Below, piece by piece: positions 41,739-48,826 of a stretch of DNA of 64,000 nt; the stretch's first letter is position 1, and each line of letters begins with the position of its first letter. Origin of the DNA: Pseudomonadota bacterium (GTDB lineage: Bacteria > Pseudomonadota > Alphaproteobacteria > Acetobacterales > Acetobacteraceae); NCBI GenBank assembly GCA_021845595.1, contig JAJZVV010000002.1:186001-250000 (forward strand), written 5' to 3'. The translations under genes and the position numbers were made by a program. Below the pieces are notes generated by a model. It did not search any database, was not told where the DNA came from, and was given only the letters and a program-made list of their open reading frames with translations.

Positions 41739-42704
41739 TCAGCTCCAGAGCGGATCTATGGCCGGCCGGCCGCCGAGGACGGCGGCGATGTTGTCGAGCG
41801 CGCGCATGCCCATCGCGGTGCGCGTCTCGATCGTGCCGCTGCCCATGTGCGGCATCAGGAACAGGTTCGGCAGTTCGGCCAGACGCAGGTCGAAATCCGG
41901 TTCGCTGCGATAGACGTCGAGCCCGGCGGCGTAGAGATGGCCCGAGCGCAGCGCCGCGATCAGGGCGTCCTCGTCGATCAGGCTGCCGCGTGCGGCGTTG
42001 ACCACCACCGCGCCCTTCGGCAGCAGCGCGATGGTCTCGGCATTGATCAGCCGGTCCGTCGCGGCGCCACCGGGGGCGTGCAGGGTGAGGATCTGGCAGT
42101 GCGGCAGCATCGCGCGCAGGTCCGGGAAATAGGTGGCACCCTGCTCGAGCGCTTCCGGCAGGCGGACGGCGTCGTGATAGAGGATGCGCATGCCGAACCC
42201 GCGCGCGCGCTGCGCCACTGCGCGGCCGATTCGGCCGAGCCCGACGATGCCGAGCGTCTTGCCGGAGGCGCGGATGCCGAGGAATTCGTCGAGGCCGAAT
42301 TTCTGCCGCCAGCCCTTGCGCATCAGCGCCTCGTATTCGTGCGCCCGGCGGCAGGCGCCGAGCAGCAACAGGAACGCCATGTCGGCGGTGCAGTCGGTGA
42401 GCACGTCCGGCGTGTTGGTCGCGATCAGCCCGCGCGCCTTGGCCGCCGCGACGTCGACGTGATCGAACCCGACGCTGCAGGTGGCGACGATCTTCATCTC
42501 CGCCGGCAGCCGGGCGATGATCGTCCCCGGCAGCGGCACGGTGGAGGTAAGGAACAGCGCCTCGGCGCGGCGCTCCAGGCAGACGGCGAGGATCTCCTCA
42601 GGCCCGGCCGCGGGGTCGGCGATCAGGGTGGTGTCGAACTCGGCTTCGGCGCGCGCGCGCACCGCGGGTGGCACGGTACGCGCCAGGATCAGACGAGATG
42701 TCAT
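41739..42704 (-). CDS. D-isomer-specific 2-hydroxyacid dehydrogenase (glyoxylate/glycerate type)
   Basis: NAD(P)H-dependent reductase of 321 residues interconverting 2-oxo and D-2-hydroxy acids. The Rossmann motif is LGIVGLGRIGRAVAQRA, and the catalytic arginine, glutamate and histidine fall in NAARGSLIDEDAL, DVYRSEPDF and MPHMGSGT. NTPDVLTDCTADMAF is typical of glyoxylate/hydroxypyruvate reductases. The ATG at 42704 has a GAGGAGG ribosome site eight bases ahead; an ATG 27 bases upstream lacks one. Confidence 0.87.
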   Translation of the reverse strand: MTSRLILARTVPPAVRARAEAEFDTTLIADPAAGPEEILAVCLERRAEALFLTSTVPLPGTIIARLPAEMKIVATCSVGFDHVDVAAAKARGLIATNTPDVLTDCTADMAFLLLLGACRRAHEYEALMRKGWRQKFGLDEFLGIRASGKTLGIVGLGRIGRAVAQRARGFGMRILYHDAVRLPEALEQGATYFPDLRAMLPHCQILTLHAPGGAATDRLINAETIALLPKGAVVVNAARGSLIDEDALIAALRSGHLYAAGLDVYRSEPDFDLRLAELPNLFLMPHMGSGTIETRTAMGMRALDNIAAVLGGRPAIDPLWS

Positions 42705-42782
42705 GCGGCCCTCCTCGATGGCGCGCATCATTGCTCAGACCTGCGCTGGCGGCAAACCGGCGTCGGCAGCGGGGCGCGTGCG

Positions 42783-42848
42783 ATTCCCATCGGACGGGAA
42801 TCGCTCTAGAGTCTGTCGCCGCTTCATTGCAGCGCTGACAGACTCTAG
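42783..42848. repeat. Two adjacent palindromes upstream of the dehydrogenase gene
   Basis: CGATTCCC and GGGAATCG pair around ATCGGAC (about 42781-42803), directly followed by CTAGAGTCTGTC (42806-42817) pairing with GACAGACTCTAG (42837-42848), whose interior also folds as CGCT/AGCG. The CTAGAG outer end matches the palindrome at 11413, suggesting the same repeat family. Their place between divergent promoters makes a terminator role less obvious than for the other copies. Confidence 0.6.
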
Positions 42849-42922
42849 CTCCCTGTTTACGCGTCTGTTTATCCGCCTCCGGCGGACAGACGCTATAGAC
42901 CGGACATGAAGAAAGACCGGAC

Positions 42923-44044
42923 ATGAAGGATGGGCTTTCGACGCCGGTGCTCGCCGGCGCACCGGAAGTGTCGGTGGTGGTGCCGTGCTACAACGAGCGG
43001 GCCAATGTTGCCCCGCTGGTGGCCCGCCTCGACGCCGCGCTGGGCGGCATCGCCTGGGAGGCGATCTTCGTCGATGACGACAGCCCCGACGGCACCGCCG
43101 AGGCGGCGCGGGCTGTGGGCGCGGCGGACGGGCGCGTCCGCTGCATCCGCCGGGTCGGGCGGCGAGGCCTGGCCTCGGCGGTGATCGAGGGGGCGCTCGC
43201 CTCCTCGGCGCGCTATGTCGCGGTGATCGACGGCGACATGCAGCATGACGAGACCCGGCTGCCGGCGATGCTGGCCGAACTGCGCGCGGGCGAGGCGGAT
43301 GTCGTCGTCGGCAGTCGCCACGTCGAGGGTGGCGGCGAGGCGGGGTTGGCGGGCGTCTACCGCCAGCGCCTCTCGCATGCCGGAATCCGCATCGCGCAGC
43401 ATTTCCTGCCCCCCGGACTGACCGACCCGATGAGCGGCTTCTTCATGCTGCCGCGTGCCCTGTTCGAGCGGCTGGCGCCGCGGCTGACCGGGCAGGGGTT
43501 CAAGATCCTGGTCGATCTCCTGCTCTCCGCGCCGGCCCCGCTCAGGGTGCGCGAGGTCGCCTACCGGTTCCGCAGCCGCGAAGCCGGGGAGAGCAAGCTC
43601 GACGTGCTGGTGATGGCGCAGTTCGCCGGGCTGCTGATCGACAAGCAGCTGCACGGGCTGGTGCCGCTGCGCTTCCTCGCCTTCGCCGCGGTCGGGCTGA
43701 TCGGCGTGGGGGTGCATCTCGCGGTGCTGACGCTGGCCCGCGAGGGCTTCACGCTGCACTTCGCCCTCGCCCAGAGCCTGGCCACGATCGTCGCCATGGT
43801 GGCGAATTTCGAGCTCAACAACCGGCTGACCTATCGCGATCAGCGGCTGCGCGGTGTGCGGCTGTGGCGCGGGCGGGCGCTGTTCATGCTCGTCTGCGGC
43901 CTCGGCGCCATCGCCAATATCGGCATCGCGCGGATGCTCTACGCGGAGAATACCACCTGGTCGGTGGCCGGGGCAGCGGGGGCGGTGGTGGGGGTGGTGT
44001 GGAACTACGCCGTCTCGGCGACGCTGGTCTGGCGGGGGCGGTGA
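42923..44044 (+). CDS. Dolichol-phosphate mannosyltransferase-like GT2 fused to a GtrA domain
   Basis: A 373-residue membrane glycosyltransferase. The N-terminal GT2 domain has SVVVPCYNERANVAPLV, FVDDDSPDGT and VIDGDMQHDE (DxD metal site) and continues to YRFRSREAGESKL, the polyprenyl-phosphate sugar synthase pattern. The C-terminal 130 residues form a GtrA-type four-helix membrane domain (LRFLAFAAVGLIGVGVHLAVL, FELNNRLTYRD). It likely loads a sugar on undecaprenyl phosphate for the next gene's transferase, with which it overlaps by 4 bp. Confidence 0.87.
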   Translation: MKDGLSTPVLAGAPEVSVVVPCYNERANVAPLVARLDAALGGIAWEAIFVDDDSPDGTAEAARAVGAADGRVRCIRRVGRRGLASAVIEGALASSARYVAVIDGDMQHDETRLPAMLAELRAGEADVVVGSRHVEGGGEAGLAGVYRQRLSHAGIRIAQHFLPPGLTDPMSGFFMLPRALFERLAPRLTGQGFKILVDLLLSAPAPLRVREVAYRFRSREAGESKLDVLVMAQFAGLLIDKQLHGLVPLRFLAFAAVGLIGVGVHLAVLTLAREGFTLHFALAQSLATIVAMVANFELNNRLTYRDQRLRGVRLWRGRALFMLVCGLGAIANIGIARMLYAENTTWSVAGAAGAVVGVVWNYAVSATLVWRGR

Positions 44045-45477
44045 TCGGCCCGGCGCTGGTGACGCTCGCCGCGCTGACATTGCTGCGCCTGGCGCTGGCC
44101 GCGGCCCTGCCGCTGTCGCCGGACGAAGCCTATTACTGGGTGTGGTCGCGGGCGCTGGCGGGCGGGTATCTCGACCACCCGCCGATGGTCGCGCTGCTGA
44201 TCCGCGCCGGCACGTCGCTGGTCGGCGAGAGCGAACTCGGCGTGCGGCTGGCCGCGCCGCTGGCGGCGGCGGCGGGGTCGCTGCTGCTGGCCAGCGCGGC
44301 GGAGGACCTCGCGCCGGGACGGCACGCCGGCCTGATCGCGGCGGCACTGCTCAACGCCTCGTTGCTGTTCGGCGCCGGCGCGGTGCTGATGACGCCGGAC
44401 ACGCCGCTGCTGCTGTTCTGGACCGCGACGCTGGCGGCCCTCGCGCGCGGCCTGCGCCGTGGCGACGGGCGCTGGTGGCTCGCCGCCGGGCTGGCCGCCG
44501 GCCTCGCGCTGGCGAGCAAGCTCACGGCGCTGCTGCTGCTCGCTGCCGTCGGGCTGTGGCTGCTCGCGCTGCCGGCGACGCGGCGGATGCTGGCCACTCG
44601 CTGGCCCTGGCTCGGCCTCGGCATCGCCGGGCTGGTCTTCGCGCCGACGCTGGCCTGGAACGCGGCCCATGGCTGGGCCGGCTTCGTCAAGCAGGGTGCA
44701 CGCGTCACCGCGTGGCAGCCGGCGCGGGCCGGGCAGTTCCTGGCCGAATTGCTGGCCGGGCAGATCGGACTCGCGACGCCGCTGGTGTTCCTGCTGTGCG
44801 CCGTCGGCACCGTGGCGGCGCTGCGCCGGGCGCGCACGGACGCGGCGGCGGCGCTGCTCGCGGCGAGCGTCGTGGTGCCGGGGCTGGTCTTCCTGGCCCA
44901 CGCGCTGGGTGACCGCGTCCAGGGGAACTGGCCCGCGGGGCTCTATCCCGGCGCGGCGCTCGCCGCGGCTGTCTTCGCCGGGCCGTCCTGGCGCCGGTGG
45001 TGGCGTCCGGCGGTGGTGCTGGGGCTGGCGATGACGGCGATCGTCTATGTCCAGGCCCTGGCGGCTCCGCTGACGCTGCCGGCCGGGCTCGATCCGAGCC
45101 TGCTGCGCCTCGCCGGCTGGCGGGATCTGGCCGCGGACATCGCGGCGGAACGGCAGCGGAGCGGTGCCGCCTATGTCGTGGCCGACAACTACGCCCTCGC
45201 GTCCATGCTCGCCTGGAGCCTTCCGGCGGATCAGCGCGTCGTCGGGATGGAGCCGCGTTGGCGGCTGTTCGCCCTGCCGGACGCCGCGCCGCTGCTGCGG
45301 GCGGGTCCGGGGCTGCTCGTGCGCAGCGCGCGCCGCGCCGCCGGCGACGGCGCCCCGGTCGCTGTTCTGACGCGGCGGCGCGGGGCATCGGTTGCGGAAG
45401 CGTATCGGCTGTTCCTGCTGCCCCCGGGCGTCGACCGCGCAACTGCGGCGCTGTTGCCGCAGCGGGTCGCGCGATGA
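44041..45477 (+). CDS. GT39-type polyprenyl-phosphate-sugar glycosyltransferase (ArnT/PMT-like)
   Basis: Multi-spanning inner-membrane transferase of 478 residues using a lipid-phosphate sugar donor. The periplasmic catalytic loop near the N-terminus contains LSPDEAYYWVWSR with the conserved Asp-Glu, followed by GGYLDHPPMVALLIRAG. About ten membrane segments follow, then a soluble C-terminal region. It begins at a GTG overlapping the donor-synthase stop (GTGA) and overlaps the DUF2147 start by four bases. The acceptor (lipid A, glycan or protein) is unknown. Confidence 0.85.
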   Translation: MIGPALVTLAALTLLRLALAAALPLSPDEAYYWVWSRALAGGYLDHPPMVALLIRAGTSLVGESELGVRLAAPLAAAAGSLLLASAAEDLAPGRHAGLIAAALLNASLLFGAGAVLMTPDTPLLLFWTATLAALARGLRRGDGRWWLAAGLAAGLALASKLTALLLLAAVGLWLLALPATRRMLATRWPWLGLGIAGLVFAPTLAWNAAHGWAGFVKQGARVTAWQPARAGQFLAELLAGQIGLATPLVFLLCAVGTVAALRRARTDAAAALLAASVVVPGLVFLAHALGDRVQGNWPAGLYPGAALAAAVFAGPSWRRWWRPAVVLGLAMTAIVYVQALAAPLTLPAGLDPSLLRLAGWRDLAADIAAERQRSGAAYVVADNYALASMLAWSLPADQRVVGMEPRWRLFALPDAAPLLRAGPGLLVRSARRAAGDGAPVAVLTRRRGASVAEAYRLFLLPPGVDRATAALLPQRVAR

Positions 45478-45911
45478 TCCGCCGGGCCGCCCTGCTGCTC
45501 CTGCTCGCCGCCGCCGCGCCGGTGCCGGACCCCAGCGGGCGCTGGCTGACGGAACGCGGCGATGGGGTGGTGGAGATCACACGATGCGGCGCTGCCCTGT
45601 GCGGGCGCATCGTTGGTGGACGGATCGCGCCGGGCGCATCGGACACCGGCCGCGACGTGCATGGCGCCCGGCTCTGTGGCCTGACGCTGTTCTCCGACAT
45701 GCGCCCCGACGAGGACGGTCCGGACCCTGGCGGACGCTGGCGCGGCCATGTCTATAATCCCCTCGACGGCAGGGTCTATGCCGCCCTCCTCACCATGCAG
45801 GGACCGGACCGGTTGCGGCTGCGCGGCTATATCGGCGTGCCCCTGTTCGGGGCGAGCGAAGTATGGACCCGCTTTACCGGAGCGTTGGACGCGGAGTGCC
45901 AGATGCGATGA
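45474..45911 (+). CDS. DUF2147-family secreted protein
   Basis: A 145-residue exported protein. A short signal peptide (MIRRAALLLLLAAAAP) leads to the DUF2147 core PSGRWLTERGDGVVEITRC, GALCGRIV-type, VYNPLDGRVYAALL and LRLRGYIGVPLFGASEVWTR. In the family, two cysteines near CGAALCG and the lipocalin-like barrel are typical; function is unknown. Its last codons and stop lie in the left copy of the 35-bp direct repeat bounding the inserted cassette, so the C-terminus AECQMR is the original one. Confidence 0.82.
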   Translation: MIRRAALLLLLAAAAPVPDPSGRWLTERGDGVVEITRCGAALCGRIVGGRIAPGASDTGRDVHGARLCGLTLFSDMRPDEDGPDPGGRWRGHVYNPLDGRVYAALLTMQGPDRLRLRGYIGVPLFGASEVWTRFTGALDAECQMR

Positions 45912-45927
45912 CCGCCCTCATCCCACC
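45893..45927 (+). repeat. Left copy of the 35-bp direct repeat bounding the cassette
   Basis: Begins GGAGTGCCAG and ends CATCCCACC, identical over 35 bases to 47002-47036; the flanking base differs on both sides (C against T before, A against G after). It includes the DUF2147 stop codon and the first seven codons of the downstream dehydratase frame. The distance between copies is 1,109 bp. Confidence 0.95.
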
Positions 45928-45934
45928 AACATAG
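45908..45934 (+). pseudogene. Truncated start of the threonine dehydratase frame left of the cassette
   Basis: ATG at 45908, overlapping the DUF2147 stop as ATGA, reads MTALIPPT and then stops at TAG 45932-45934. The first seven residues equal those of the intact dehydratase at 47017. This is the footprint of the ancestral coupled junction, cut off when the cassette entered. It might now act as a tiny leader peptide. Confidence 0.8.
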
Positions 45935-46136
45935 CGAGAATAGCGGCGATTGAGGCTGAGCCATCAAAAGTCCCGTTCGACCATGTTTTGCGTCGGCGCG
46001 AGCGCTGATGTGGCGCCTCAATGGGTTTCCAGCCATCTCGCAGGGGCTTTCGTTGGGCATCGGTTCCTGATAACGTCTCTGACTTAATGCAAACTGGCGG
46101 CCTTAATGATGGATAGGCTACACAGGGGAGGTTATT

Positions 46137-46298
46137 ATGAAAATCAGATCTATCGTTCGCAGAAACAAAAACGGAACAAGCCGCACAACAAAAATGAAAA
46201 TCGGCGCCACGACAACGACTAAGACTACAAAATTGGGAAGAACTACTACAACAGTATCAACGAAAATAAACAATCGAATATATAGTTCAAAATATTAA
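46137..46298 (+). CDS. 53-residue Thr/Lys/Arg-rich basic peptide, family unknown
   Basis: ATG at 46137 follows a strong AGGGGAGG site six bases upstream and reads 53 codons to TAA. The product starts MKIRSIVRRNKNGTSR, continues with threonine clusters (ATTTTKTTK, GRTTTTVSTK) and ends IYSSKY. It has roughly 16 threonines and about 15 lysines or arginines against no acidic residue. It contains no cysteine, no membrane segment and no recognised domain. Position directly ahead of the lipoprotein gene (45 bp) suggests a two-gene unit. It could bind nucleic acid or membrane, or be a small secreted factor; none is shown. Confidence 0.6.
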   Translation: MKIRSIVRRNKNGTSRTTKMKIGATTTTKTTKLGRTTTTVSTKINNRIYSSKY

Positions 46299-46343
46299 TG
46301 AGCTTCGCTCCGAAAAAATGCTCAGACGTATAACCTCGACAAT

Positions 46344-46970
46344 GTGAAGAGATTTGCTCGCGTGAAAGCATTTGTTGCATTACCAGTGCTATTAGCTATA
46401 GCGTTCATATTTTCTGGATGCTCGTTTCTTCTATCATACCACAACTTGACGTCCGAACAGAAAATAGCAAATTTGATTTTCGTTCCGGCCGATAGTAGCG
46501 ACAGCGATACAAAAAAAATGGAAATTATTTATCAAATAGATGCAATGAACTACAGAAAATTCCCATTGCGAGGTGGAGATGAATGGGAGATAGATTGCGT
46601 GATCGTTAAACCGAGATATCTATTAGAAGCAATCGGGATGTCGCCGCGATATAAAGTCGACAGAATTGTAACAAGATACAGAGATAAGGTAAAAGATTCT
46701 AAAGACTCAACAGATTTGATTGATTTATCAGAATATGCACAAGTCAATCAGCCACACCATAATATTCTCATGAGAATAATTAACGGGATAGGCAATATTA
46801 TATTTTGGTTATTCTTCGATGTAAGCTATGGAAGTGCCAATTATGCTCCAATCATAGGTGGAGCTTCCTTTGACATCTACATAACGCCAACTGGATTATT
46901 AACGAGGCCTGAGAACTCAGTCGCTCGTAACGCAATAGCAACCAAAAAATGGTGGCAGGAGTACAAATAA
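46344..46970 (+). CDS. Orphan lipoprotein of the AT-rich cassette
   Basis: A 208-residue protein with a lipoprotein signal: basic start (MKRFARVK), hydrophobic core and lipobox FSGC at cysteine 26, so it is probably lipid-anchored in the envelope. The mature part has MEIIYQIDAMNYRKFPL, EWEIDCVIVKPRYLLEAIGMS and a hydrophobic stretch near residue 150 (IINGIGNIIFWLFFD), and ends TKKWWQEYK. The start is a GTG at 46344; a GTG at 46362 would shorten the signal by six residues. Codon use (many AAA, AGA, TTA) differs sharply from the chromosome. I recognise no named family with confidence. Confidence 0.72.
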   Translation: MKRFARVKAFVALPVLLAIAFIFSGCSFLLSYHNLTSEQKIANLIFVPADSSDSDTKKMEIIYQIDAMNYRKFPLRGGDEWEIDCVIVKPRYLLEAIGMSPRYKVDRIVTRYRDKVKDSKDSTDLIDLSEYAQVNQPHHNILMRIINGIGNIIFWLFFDVSYGSANYAPIIGGASFDIYITPTGLLTRPENSVARNAIATKKWWQEYK

Positions 46971-47001
46971 TCGCGGTTCCTCTCTAATATGATATTGCCT
47001 T

Positions 47002-47036
47002 GGAGTGCCAGATGCGATGACCGCCCTCATCCCACC
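47002..47036 (+). repeat. Right copy of the 35-bp direct repeat bounding the cassette
   Basis: Identical to 45893-45927. It contains the start codon (ATG 47017) and first seven codons of the intact dehydratase gene and a remnant of the DUF2147 C-terminal codons, which are out of context here. Immediately upstream the cassette end reads TAATATGATATT, which could act as a -10 region for the dehydratase now separated from its former operon. Confidence 0.95.
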
Positions 47037-48000
47037 GAGTTTCGACACCGTCGCTGCCGCCGCCCGGCGCCTCGCCGGACGCATCGTGCGCACGCCGATG
47101 CTGCGCAATGAACGGCTGGACGCCCTGACCGGCGCGCGCGTCTTGGTCAAGCCGGAGCCGCTGCAGCGGACCGGCAGCTTCAAGCTCCGCGGCGCGACGA
47201 ACGCCCTGTTGCAACTGGCGCCCTCGGCGCGCGCCGAGGGGGTGCTCACCTATTCCTCGGGCAACCATGCGCAGGCGGTGGCGTGCGCGGCAGCGGCGGA
47301 AGGCGTGGCGGCGACCGTGTTCATGCCGTCCGACGCGCCGCGCATCAAACGCGAGAGCACCGAGCGCTGGGGCGCGCGGGTCGAGGTCTATGACCGCCTA
47401 ACCCAGAGCCGCGAAGACCTCGCCGCCGCCTTCGCCGCCGCCACCGGCGCCAGCCTCATCCCACCCTATGAGCACCCCGAGGTCATCGCCGGGCAGGGTA
47501 CTGCCGCGCTCGAACTGGCGGAGGACGCCGCCGCCGCCGGCCTCGCGATGGAGGCGCTGCTCGTGTGCACCGGCGGCGGCGGCCTGATCGCGGGCAGCGC
47601 CCTGGCGATGGAGGGGGCTTCGCCGGCGACGCGGGTCTATGCCGTCGAGCCCGAGGGCTGGGACGACACTGCCCGCTCGCTCGCCGCCGGCTCCCGCCTG
47701 GCCAACGGCCATGGCGGCTCGACCCTGTGCGATGCGCTGCTGGCGCCGACCCCCGGCGCGCTGACCTTCGCGCTCAACGCGCCACGACTGGCCGGCGGTT
47801 TCGCGGTCACCGACGACGAGGTGCTGAAGGCAATGGCGTTCGCCTTCCGCCATCTCAAGCTCGTCGTCGAACCGGGCGGAGCGGTGGCACTCGCCGCCTT
47901 GCTCGCCGGCCGGCTCGACGCGCGCGGGCGGGTGGTCGGCGTGGTGCTGAGCGGCGGCAATGTCGATCCAGCCATCTTCGGCCGCGCTCTGGCGTATTAG
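47017..48000 (+). CDS. Threonine/serine dehydratase (PLP-dependent)
   Basis: Deaminates L-threonine or L-serine to 2-oxobutyrate or pyruvate. The 327-residue, catalytic-domain-only enzyme carries the PLP lysine in GSFKLRGATN, the substrate loop SSGNHAQAVA and the phosphate-binding CTGGGGLIAG. There is no C-terminal ACT domain, so it is of the unregulated biodegradative/racemase-like type. The ATG at 47017 is the ancestral start (ATGA with the DUF2147 stop); a GTG at 47005 exists only because of the repeat. Serine racemase or a hydroxy-aspartate lyase are alternatives. Confidence 0.85.
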   Translation: MTALIPPSFDTVAAAARRLAGRIVRTPMLRNERLDALTGARVLVKPEPLQRTGSFKLRGATNALLQLAPSARAEGVLTYSSGNHAQAVACAAAAEGVAATVFMPSDAPRIKRESTERWGARVEVYDRLTQSREDLAAAFAAATGASLIPPYEHPEVIAGQGTAALELAEDAAAAGLAMEALLVCTGGGGLIAGSALAMEGASPATRVYAVEPEGWDDTARSLAAGSRLANGHGGSTLCDALLAPTPGALTFALNAPRLAGGFAVTDDEVLKAMAFAFRHLKLVVEPGGAVALAALLAGRLDARGRVVGVVLSGGNVDPAIFGRALAY

Positions 48001-48049
48001 ATATGTTTATGTAAAATTGAGATCACAAACGCCGCCGCGGGAGTCCGTC

Positions 48050-48826
48050 ATGCCCGATGCCACGCCGCCGCTCGCCGCGACGCGCGATCGCGTCTCGGAG
48101 GCCGAATGGCAGGCCCGGCTGGATGCCGCCGCCTGCTATCGGCTGATCGCCCATTACGGGATGAGCGACCTCGTCTATAATCACATCACGGTGCGGGTGC
48201 CGGGCGCGGAGGATCGGCTGCTGATCAACCCGTTCGGCTGGCTCTATGACGAGATCACCGCCTCCAGCCTGATCACCATCGACCTGGCGGGGACCATCCT
48301 GCTCAACCCCCACGCCGACATTGGCATCAACCCGGCCGGCTACGTCATCCATAGCGCGGTGCACGGGGCGCGTGACGATGTCGGCTGCGTGATCCACACC
48401 CATACGCGCGCCGGCATGGCGGTTTCGGCGATGCGCGACGGGCTGCTGCCGCTGACCCAGACGGCCATGCGCTGCATGCCGGTGGCCTACCACGATTACG
48501 AGGGGCCGGCGGTGGCGCTGGAGGAGCGCGCCCGCCTGGTGGCCGATCTCGGCACGGCGACCTGCATGATCCTGCGCAATCATGGGCTGCTGACGGCAGC
48601 GCCGACGGCGGCGGAAGCCTTCAACGCCATGTATTGGCTGGAGATGGCCTGCCGCGCCCAGGTGGACGCGATGGGCTCGGGCGCGGCGCTGGCGATGCCT
48701 TCGGAGGCGGTGATGGAGCGTTCGGTGCATCTCTACCGCCCGCAGACGCGGCGGCGCTTCGGCCTGCTGGAATGGCCCGCCATGCTGCGCCTGCTGGACC
48801 GGACTGACCCCGGCTGGCGGACGTGA
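48050..48826 (+). CDS. Class II aldolase/adducin family protein
   Basis: Zinc-dependent aldolase-fold protein of 258 residues. Histidine ligands are visible in VIHTHTRAGMAV (HxH) and in LRNHGLLT, with NHITVRVPG and NPFGWLYDEI near the start. Family members cleave sugar phosphates or act as adducin-like decarboxylases and epimerases; the substrate is not readable. It starts 49 bp after the dehydratase, and its stop overlaps the sulfotransferase-like gene's GTG start. Confidence 0.82.
   Translation: MPDATPPLAATRDRVSEAEWQARLDAAACYRLIAHYGMSDLVYNHITVRVPGAEDRLLINPFGWLYDEITASSLITIDLAGTILLNPHADIGINPAGYVIHSAVHGARDDVGCVIHTHTRAGMAVSAMRDGLLPLTQTAMRCMPVAYHDYEGPAVALEERARLVADLGTATCMILRNHGLLTAAPTAAEAFNAMYWLEMACRAQVDAMGSGAALAMPSEAVMERSVHLYRPQTRRRFGLLEWPAMLRLLDRTDPGWRT

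Larger units (their letters stand above)
45893..47036 (+). mobile_element. 1.1-kb inserted cassette bounded by a 35-bp direct repeat
   Basis: Between two genes that would otherwise share an ATGA stop/start junction lies 1,109 bp of foreign-looking DNA. The first ~150 bp have near-host composition; from about 46081 to 47001 the sequence is strongly AT-rich with AAA, AGA, ATA and TTA codons that neighbouring genes avoid. It carries two plus-strand genes and no integrase, transposase or terminal inverted repeats that I can find. The direct repeat restores both flanking genes. Repeat length is far above usual IS target duplications (2-14 bp) and fits site-specific integration of a circle, capture through short homology, or an undescribed mini-element. 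Confidence 0.75.

Noticed and set aside
41008-41913. 301-codon plus-strand frame opposite the transglutaminase-like gene
   Set aside because: The minus-strand frame has a clear Cys/His active-site layout and tight spacing to the dehydrogenase gene; the plus frame has no domain.
42906-42923. First ATGAAG of the duplicated GACCGGACATGAAG as the glycosyltransferase start
   Set aside because: That ATG runs into TGA after six codons; the second copy at 42923 opens the long frame.
45827-46060. Minus-strand frame of 77 codons across the left cassette boundary
   Set aside because: It runs antisense through the DUF2147 gene and the direct repeat, lacks a ribosome site and shares its WDEGGHRIWHS stretch with another shadow at the right repeat only because the DNA is duplicated.
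47005-47016. Upstream GTG at 47005 as the dehydratase start
   Set aside because: These four codons derive from the duplicated DUF2147 tail; the ATG at 47017 matches the ancestral ATGA coupling.
45893-47036. Cassette as an ordinary insertion sequence
   Set aside because: No transposase frame, no terminal inverted repeats, and a 35-bp duplication far longer than IS target duplications.
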